Positions 32,804-36,803 of a stretch of DNA of 36,803 nt are shown here, piece by piece. Source of the DNA: Tidjanibacter sp. (lineage in GTDB: Bacteria > Bacteroidota > Bacteroidia > Bacteroidales > Rikenellaceae); contig JAFVSJ010000003.1 of NCBI GenBank assembly GCA_017503805.1, forward strand, positions 1-36,803, in the 5' to 3' direction. Numbering within the stretch: position 1 is the first letter of the stretch; every line of letters begins with the position of its first letter. The notes below the pieces were generated by a model, which was given only the letters and a program-made list of their open reading frames with translations, was not told the DNA's origin and did not search any database. The position numbers and the translations under genes were made by a program.

Positions 32804-33781
32804 TCAGACTTTGGTGAAGACCTCGAGGAGCTTTCCGTGGCCCGCAATGACCACATCACCCACCTCCGCAGGCAACAACAGAGTCTGCAACTTACGGAGA
32901 CTACAGCTCTCGCCGAGCGTCTTGATCTCCACCTCGCCCTCTACGCACATATAGGCCACATAGCTATCCAGCGGTGCGTAATCGAGTGTGATGGCACCCG
33001 CCACCTCTATAAGATTCACGACAAAGTGTTCGCAGGCTGCAATCTCCACAGCCCCTCCCCTCTTGGGCTCGCGCGTAACGTTGAGTCCCTCCTTGGGGGT
33101 GAGGCATACCACCTCGGCCGCCAGAGCGGTGTGGAGTTCTCTCGGATGTCCCTTCTCGTCGAGGCGATCCCAATCGTAGATGCGATAGGTGATGTCCGAG
33201 GGCTCCTGCACCTCGGCAAGCAGCACACCACCACCTATGGAGTGAATCGTGCCGGCAGGTATGAGGAAGGCCTCGCCCTTGTGTACCAAGCGACGACGTA
33301 TGAAACTCTCGAGCGTGCCGTTCTCCACCGCAGCATCATACTCCTCCTCACTGAGTGTGCGAGCGAGGTCGAGATAAATGGCCCCGTCGGGCTCGGCATC
33401 TACCACATACCAAAGCTCGGTCTTGCCACGCGCACCGTGCATCTCGAGGGCAAACTCATCGGAGGGGTGTACCTGCACCGAAAGCCTGTCGCGCGCATCG
33501 AGGAACTTGAGCAAGACGGGGAATTCGGTGCCATATTTCTCATAGACACCATCGCCCACAAGTTCGCCCATATAGACCTCCGTAAGCTCGGAGAGTGTAT
33601 TGTCGGCCAATTCGCCTTCGGCAACCACCGACTCACTACCCTCCATACCCGAAAGCTCCCAGCTCTCGCCTATGCGGTGGGCATTGACACCTCGGGCAAC
33701 CTTCTTGCCCGATTCGGCGAGCCTACTGCCGCCCCAAACGACCTCTTTCATCAGAGGAATAAACCTGAGTGGATACAACAT
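32804..33781 (-). CDS. manA: Mannose-6-phosphate isomerase, class I
   Basis: This 325-residue zinc enzyme interconverts mannose 6-phosphate and fructose 6-phosphate. It supplies GDP-mannose for surface sugars or feeds mannose into glycolysis. The short Bacteroidetes/Firmicutes form is recognisable: FIPLMKEVVWGGSRL, KFLDARDRLSVQVHPSDEFA (Gln and His zinc ligands), KTELWYVVDAEP (Glu) and FLIPAGTIHSIG (His). The start at 33781 gives the expected N terminus. It stands alone upstream of the atp promoter. Confidence 0.94.
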   Translation of the reverse strand: MLYPLRFIPLMKEVVWGGSRLAESGKKVARGVNAHRIGESWELSGMEGSESVVAEGELADNTLSELTEVYMGELVGDGVYEKYGTEFPVLLKFLDARDRLSVQVHPSDEFALEMHGARGKTELWYVVDAEPDGAIYLDLARTLSEEEYDAAVENGTLESFIRRRLVHKGEAFLIPAGTIHSIGGGVLLAEVQEPSDITYRIYDWDRLDEKGHPRELHTALAAEVVCLTPKEGLNVTREPKRGGAVEIAACEHFVVNLIEVAGAITLDYAPLDSYVAYMCVEGEVEIKTLGESCSLRKLQTLLLPAEVGDVVIAGHGKLLEVFTKV

Positions 33782-33810
33782 CTTTATCTTTGTCTACGTT
33801 ATTCTGCAGC

Positions 33811-33818
33811 CAAAAATA
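33811..33818 (-). promoter_or_regulatory. Candidate manA -7 box
   Basis: On the minus strand TATTTTTG matches TAnnTTTG exactly, about 30 nt upstream of the manA start. No good -33 box is seen. Confidence 0.45.
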
Positions 33819-33862
33819 GTCAAAAAACTGCGAATCGAAATTCCAACCCGCCAAATTATCAC

Positions 33863-33870
33863 TATCTTTG
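33863..33870 (+). promoter_or_regulatory. natA -7 box (TATCTTTG)
   Basis: This is a perfect TAnnTTTG box 26 nt before the natA ATG. Another TATCTTTG lies at 33785-33792, next to the manA start codon. Confidence 0.6.
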
Positions 33871-33896
33871 TCACTATAAAACATTTTTTTCGCGAT

Positions 33897-34844
33897 ATGA
33901 ACGAACTTATCAGAGTAGAAAACGTCACCAAACAGTTCGCCGGGCACACCGCACTCGACAACGTGTCGCTCGAAATCCCACGAGGCTCCGTCTACGGACT
34001 GCTCGGCCCCAATGGAGCAGGCAAAACAACCCTCATCCGAATCATCAACCGCATCACCGCACCCGACAAAGGTCAGGTCTGGTTCAACGGACACCTCCTC
34101 TCGCCCGAGGATGTACCACATATAGGCTACCTCCCCGAAGAGAGGGGCCTCTACAAAACTATGAAGGTGGGCGAACAGGCCCTCTACTTCGCACGTCTGA
34201 AAGGACTCTCGCGTGCCGAAGCTACCGCACGACTCAAAAAGTGGTTCGTCAAGTTCGGCATCGAGAGCTGGTGGAACAAAAAGGTGAGCGAACTCTCCAA
34301 GGGTATGGCCCAGAAGGTTCAATTTATCGTCACCGTGCTCCACGAGCCCGAGCTTCTCATCTTTGATGAGCCCTTCAGTGGTTTCGACCCCATCAATGCC
34401 AACCTCCTCAAGCAAGAGATTCTCTCGCTGCGCGACAAGGGTGCCACCGTCATCTTCTCTACCCACAATATGTCCTCGGTGGAGGAGGTCTGCGACCACA
34501 TCACCCTCATCAACAAGTCGCACAACATCCTCAGTGGCTCACTCTCCGACATCCGACGTTCACACGGCGGCAACATCTTCGAGGTCGACTTCCGAGGCTC
34601 ACGCGAAGCGCTCACCGCAGCCCTCGCAGCAGCACCTTGCACCCTGCTCGACACCTCCGCATCCGATGACGAAGCCCTCCAAGCCTCGGCCGGCTACGAT
34701 GCACTGAAGATTCACATCCCCAACGATGAAGATATCCGCAGCGTCGTGGCACTCATCAACGACAACGCCAGCCTGCGCTCCTTCCGAGAGATCATCCCCT
34801 CGATGAACGACATCTTCATCCGCGCCGTCGCAGGCAACCTCTAA
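33897..34844 (+). CDS. natA: ABC transporter ATP-binding protein, NatA-like
   Basis: This 315-residue ATPase has Walker A GPNGAGKTT (37-45), signature LSKGM (133-137), Walker B LLIFDEPFSGFDP (Asp157) and H-loop STHNM. A C-terminal extension of about 90 residues follows. The LSKGMAQK form of the signature and the partner permease resemble NatA of the NatAB Na+ exporter, but the substrate is not fixed by sequence. I chose the ATG at 33897 because it follows a promoter box and begins the ABC fold. Confidence 0.9.
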   Translation: MNELIRVENVTKQFAGHTALDNVSLEIPRGSVYGLLGPNGAGKTTLIRIINRITAPDKGQVWFNGHLLSPEDVPHIGYLPEERGLYKTMKVGEQALYFARLKGLSRAEATARLKKWFVKFGIESWWNKKVSELSKGMAQKVQFIVTVLHEPELLIFDEPFSGFDPINANLLKQEILSLRDKGATVIFSTHNMSSVEEVCDHITLINKSHNILSGSLSDIRRSHGGNIFEVDFRGSREALTAALAAAPCTLLDTSASDDEALQASAGYDALKIHIPNDEDIRSVVALINDNASLRSFREIIPSMNDIFIRAVAGNL

Positions 34845-34943
34845 ATCCTCGCCTCGGGCCCCTCGGGTACAAAACCCTCTGGCAACCCGCGCGTACAGAC
34901 ACATATTATATAATATAAGGTAACAAGGAACACTTTTTTCACT

Positions 34944-36269
34944 ATGGGAAAAATTGCAATCATAGCAGGACGCGAATTCAATGAGCGCGTACGCAAGAAG
35001 AGCTTCATCATCACCACAATTTTGATGCCGATAGCCTTCGTGGCACTGATGTTTGTCCCCGCACTGATGATGAACATCTCGGGCGACGACAAAAAAGAGA
35101 TAGTCGTGGTAGACCAAAGCGGCATCGTGGCCGAGCATCTCCAACCCTCGGCTACCATAGAGTATCGCCTCTCCGACGATCCCGTTGAGAAGATTGCCGC
35201 CGAGAATCAATCCATCTTCGGCATCCTCCTGATCGGTAGCGACGTGGAGACCAACCCCACAGCCGTACAACTGCTCACCTACGAGTCGTCGACCATCAAT
35301 ATCGAGAGCGAAATCAGCGACCAGATATCCTCCATCATCGAGTCGCAGAAACTCAAAGCCTACAACATCGAGGATATAGACTCCATACTCAAGGCCATAG
35401 AAACCCCCATCTCGCTGAGGGTTAAGCAGCTCGACCAGAGCGGTGAGACCAAGGAGAGCTCCTCGATACTCAACATTGCGCTGGCCTACATATTCGGCTT
35501 CCTGATCTATATGTTCGTATTCCTCTACGGCAATATGGTGATGCAGGGTGTCATCGAGGAGAAGAGCAACAAGGTTATGGAGGTTATGGTTTCGAGTGTC
35601 AAACCCTTCGAGCTGATGATGGGAAAGATTCTCGGCATCGCCTCGGTGGCCGTAACCCAATTTGTCATCTGGGTGGTATTCATACTTGTTGTCGGAGGTG
35701 CGGCTATGAGCCTCTTTGGAGTGAACGATATGGTTGCCGCAGCCTCGAGTGCTGCCGCAATGGACCCCGCTGCAATGATGGGCACCGAGATGCCTGCGAT
35801 GGATCAGGAGCTCTTGTCGGTCATCAAGACCGTCACCGACCCCGCCTACCTCTTCCGCATCCTCGGCGGCTTCCTCGTATATTTCATCGGTGGCTATCTC
35901 CTCTATGCTGCGATGTTTGCAGCTGTGGGTAGCGCTGTTGACAATGAGAAGGATACCAACAACCTCCAACTGCCCATCACGCTGCCACTGATGATTGCGC
36001 TGTTTGTGATGCTGAGTGCGATGCAGGATCCCCACGGCCCGCTGGCATTCTGGTGTAGCCTGATACCCTTCACCTCGCCTATTGTGATGATGGTGCGCCT
36101 TCCCTATGGTGTTCCGGGCTGGGAGTTGGGCTTGTCGATTGGCCTGCTGATAGTGACATTCGTAGCGACTGTCTTCCTTGCGGGTAAGATTTACCGCGTG
36201 GGAGTATTTATGTACGGCAAGAAACCCACCCTCGGAGAGCTTATCAAGTGGTCGCGCTATAAATACTAA
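34944..36269 (+). CDS. natB: ABC-2 type transporter permease, NatB-like
   Basis: This 441-residue membrane protein has one N-terminal helix (about 21-45), a soluble extracytoplasmic domain of about 120 residues, and five or six C-terminal helices. The start GKIAIIAGREFNERVRKKSFIITTILMPI and the motif GNMVMQGVIEEKSNKVMEVMVSSVKPFELMMGKILG identify the NatB/ABC-2 export family. A Met/Ala-rich loop (about 255-280) lies between helices. It pairs with natA, 99 nt upstream, as an exporter; Na+ is only one possible substrate. Confidence 0.9.
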   Translation: MGKIAIIAGREFNERVRKKSFIITTILMPIAFVALMFVPALMMNISGDDKKEIVVVDQSGIVAEHLQPSATIEYRLSDDPVEKIAAENQSIFGILLIGSDVETNPTAVQLLTYESSTINIESEISDQISSIIESQKLKAYNIEDIDSILKAIETPISLRVKQLDQSGETKESSSILNIALAYIFGFLIYMFVFLYGNMVMQGVIEEKSNKVMEVMVSSVKPFELMMGKILGIASVAVTQFVIWVVFILVVGGAAMSLFGVNDMVAAASSAAAMDPAAMMGTEMPAMDQELLSVIKTVTDPAYLFRILGGFLVYFIGGYLLYAAMFAAVGSAVDNEKDTNNLQLPITLPLMIALFVMLSAMQDPHGPLAFWCSLIPFTSPIVMMVRLPYGVPGWELGLSIGLLIVTFVATVFLAGKIYRVGVFMYGKKPTLGELIKWSRYKY

Positions 36270-36291
36270 ACCGACCACCACGGATAGAAAC

Positions 36292-36322
36292 AAAAAAGGA
36301 GAGGCCAAAACCTCTCCTTTTC
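36292..36322 (+). terminator. natAB terminator
   Basis: GGAGAGG (36298-36304) pairs with CCTCTCC (36311-36317), flanked by A6 and T4, 23 nt after the natB stop. Confidence 0.85.
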
Positions 36323-36329
36323 TTGTACC

Positions 36330-36444
36330 CTATGATATTCTATTCTCGAACAAGTACCTGCGTGACTTGGGGCGCATTTGGGAGTTGAGGGAGATTGTTC
36401 CCGACCCCAATAATATGCCGTGGATTGAAAAAATCGACAAATAA
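36330..36444 (+). other. Possible gene remnant upstream of the nucleotidyltransferase
   Basis: An open frame without a start reads YDILFSNKYLRDLGRIWELR, then EIVPDPNNMPWIEKIDK and a stop. The amino-acid composition is protein-like, but it is short and has no proper start after the terminator. It could be the tail of a lost gene at an insertion boundary. Base composition turns AT-rich from about 36420. Confidence 0.3.
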
Positions 36445-36525
36445 TGGGAAAAAAGTATTTACTATGTATTGCCACTATATTATTCAAATAATTTATATAT
36501 CTTTACACCGATAAATCGGAATTTT

Positions 36526-36803
36526 ATGGTAACTTGTTTTGATGTATGTGAGATTCTTGAAATGCTGTCTGAAGCATCTGTAAAGGTGTTTCTGGACGGC
36601 GGTTGGGGCATTGACGCACTTATAGGCAGGGAAACAAGAATTCACAATGATATCGATCTGTTCGTTGAGAAGAAAGACTACGGTAAGGCCATATCCGTGA
36701 TTACCTGGAAGGGATACAGAGAAGTTGTAATGGACTATACGACCGATAGCCATACTGTCTGGAAAGATGACAACGGAAGAATAATCGATCTGCATTGTTT
36801 CGA
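36526..36803 (+). CDS. Nucleotidyltransferase, lincosamide/aminoglycoside-modifying type (partial, runs off the window)
   Basis: At least 92 residues are visible, and the gene is cut by the right edge. The segment VFLDGGWGIDALIGRETRIH (21-40), then NDIDLFV, carries the G-G-W and D-x-D (Asp42, Asp44) metal-binding pattern of small antibiotic nucleotidyltransferases such as the LnuA/LinA type. These add AMP to lincosamides, and relatives act on aminoglycosides. The substrate cannot be decided. AT content is higher than in the neighbours, and arginine codons are AGA/AGG rather than CGN, which suggests transfer. It need not be active or confer resistance. Confidence 0.75.
   Translation, partial: MVTCFDVCEILEMLSEASVKVFLDGGWGIDALIGRETRIHNDIDLFVEKKDYGKAISVITWKGYREVVMDYTTDSHTVWKDDNGRIIDLHCF

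Noticed and set aside
34599-36308. A 569-residue minus-strand open frame
   Set aside because: It is antisense to the NatA end and NatB, whose motifs are clear. The translation is His/Asp-rich and has no plausible domains.

Overview
The window looks like chromosomal DNA from a member of the Bacteroidales, and an Alistipes-like (Rikenellaceae) genome is my best guess. That guess is inference. It rests on moderately high GC in the genes, Bacteroidetes-type -7 promoter boxes (TAnnTTTG), A-rich leaders without Shine-Dalgarno sequences, a type V (FimA/Mfa1-like) fimbrial operon, an ATP synthase operon in the order atpD-C-X-B-E-F-H-A-G, and a truncated epsilon subunit.

Layout. 1-436: intergenic repeats. 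434-2313 (minus): pyrH, a TlpA-like thioredoxin gene and frr. 2446-4317 (plus): dxs, divergent from pyrH. 4318-5014: a dense cluster of hairpin repeats. 5015-8065 (minus): rlmN, a lipid-linked oligosaccharide flippase gene and dut. 8251-8321 (minus): tRNA-Cys with its own promoter and terminator. 8466-11641 (plus): dprA, tatD and a type I asparaginase gene. 11851-11938 (plus): tRNA-Ser(GGA), followed by a terminator and an inverted repeat. 12481-19550 (plus): a six-gene fimbrial operon (OmpA/DUF3575 protein, anchor-like lipoprotein, four fimbrillin-like lipoproteins). 19665-20573 (minus): a lipoprotein of the alkaline phosphatase superfamily. 20722-23076 (minus): exbB, a small membrane protein and two exbD genes. 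23341-23752: a triple repeat. 23751-24638 (minus): an AraC-type regulator. 24974-32698 (minus): the F1Fo ATP synthase operon. 32804-33781 (minus): manA. 33897-36269 (plus): a NatAB-type ABC exporter. 36526-36803 (plus): a truncated, AT-richer nucleotidyltransferase gene of the lincosamide/aminoglycoside-modifying type, probably acquired.

Most genes are housekeeping genes. pyrH and frr serve nucleotide supply and ribosome recycling, dxs isoprenoid synthesis, dut and dprA DNA metabolism, rlmN rRNA and tRNA methylation. The accessory content is the fimbrial operon, the repeats and the right-end gene.

The most striking signal is a family of roughly 125-150-bp palindromic intergenic elements in three clusters (278-436, 4743-5017, 23341-23752). 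Copies differ in sequence but keep base pairing in at least three separate helices. In all three clusters the element's terminal T-run supplies or abuts the TAA stop codon of a minus-strand gene (frr, dut, the AraC-type gene). They look like mobile or duplicating structured elements that act as transcription terminators. I did not recognise them as a named family and could not search.
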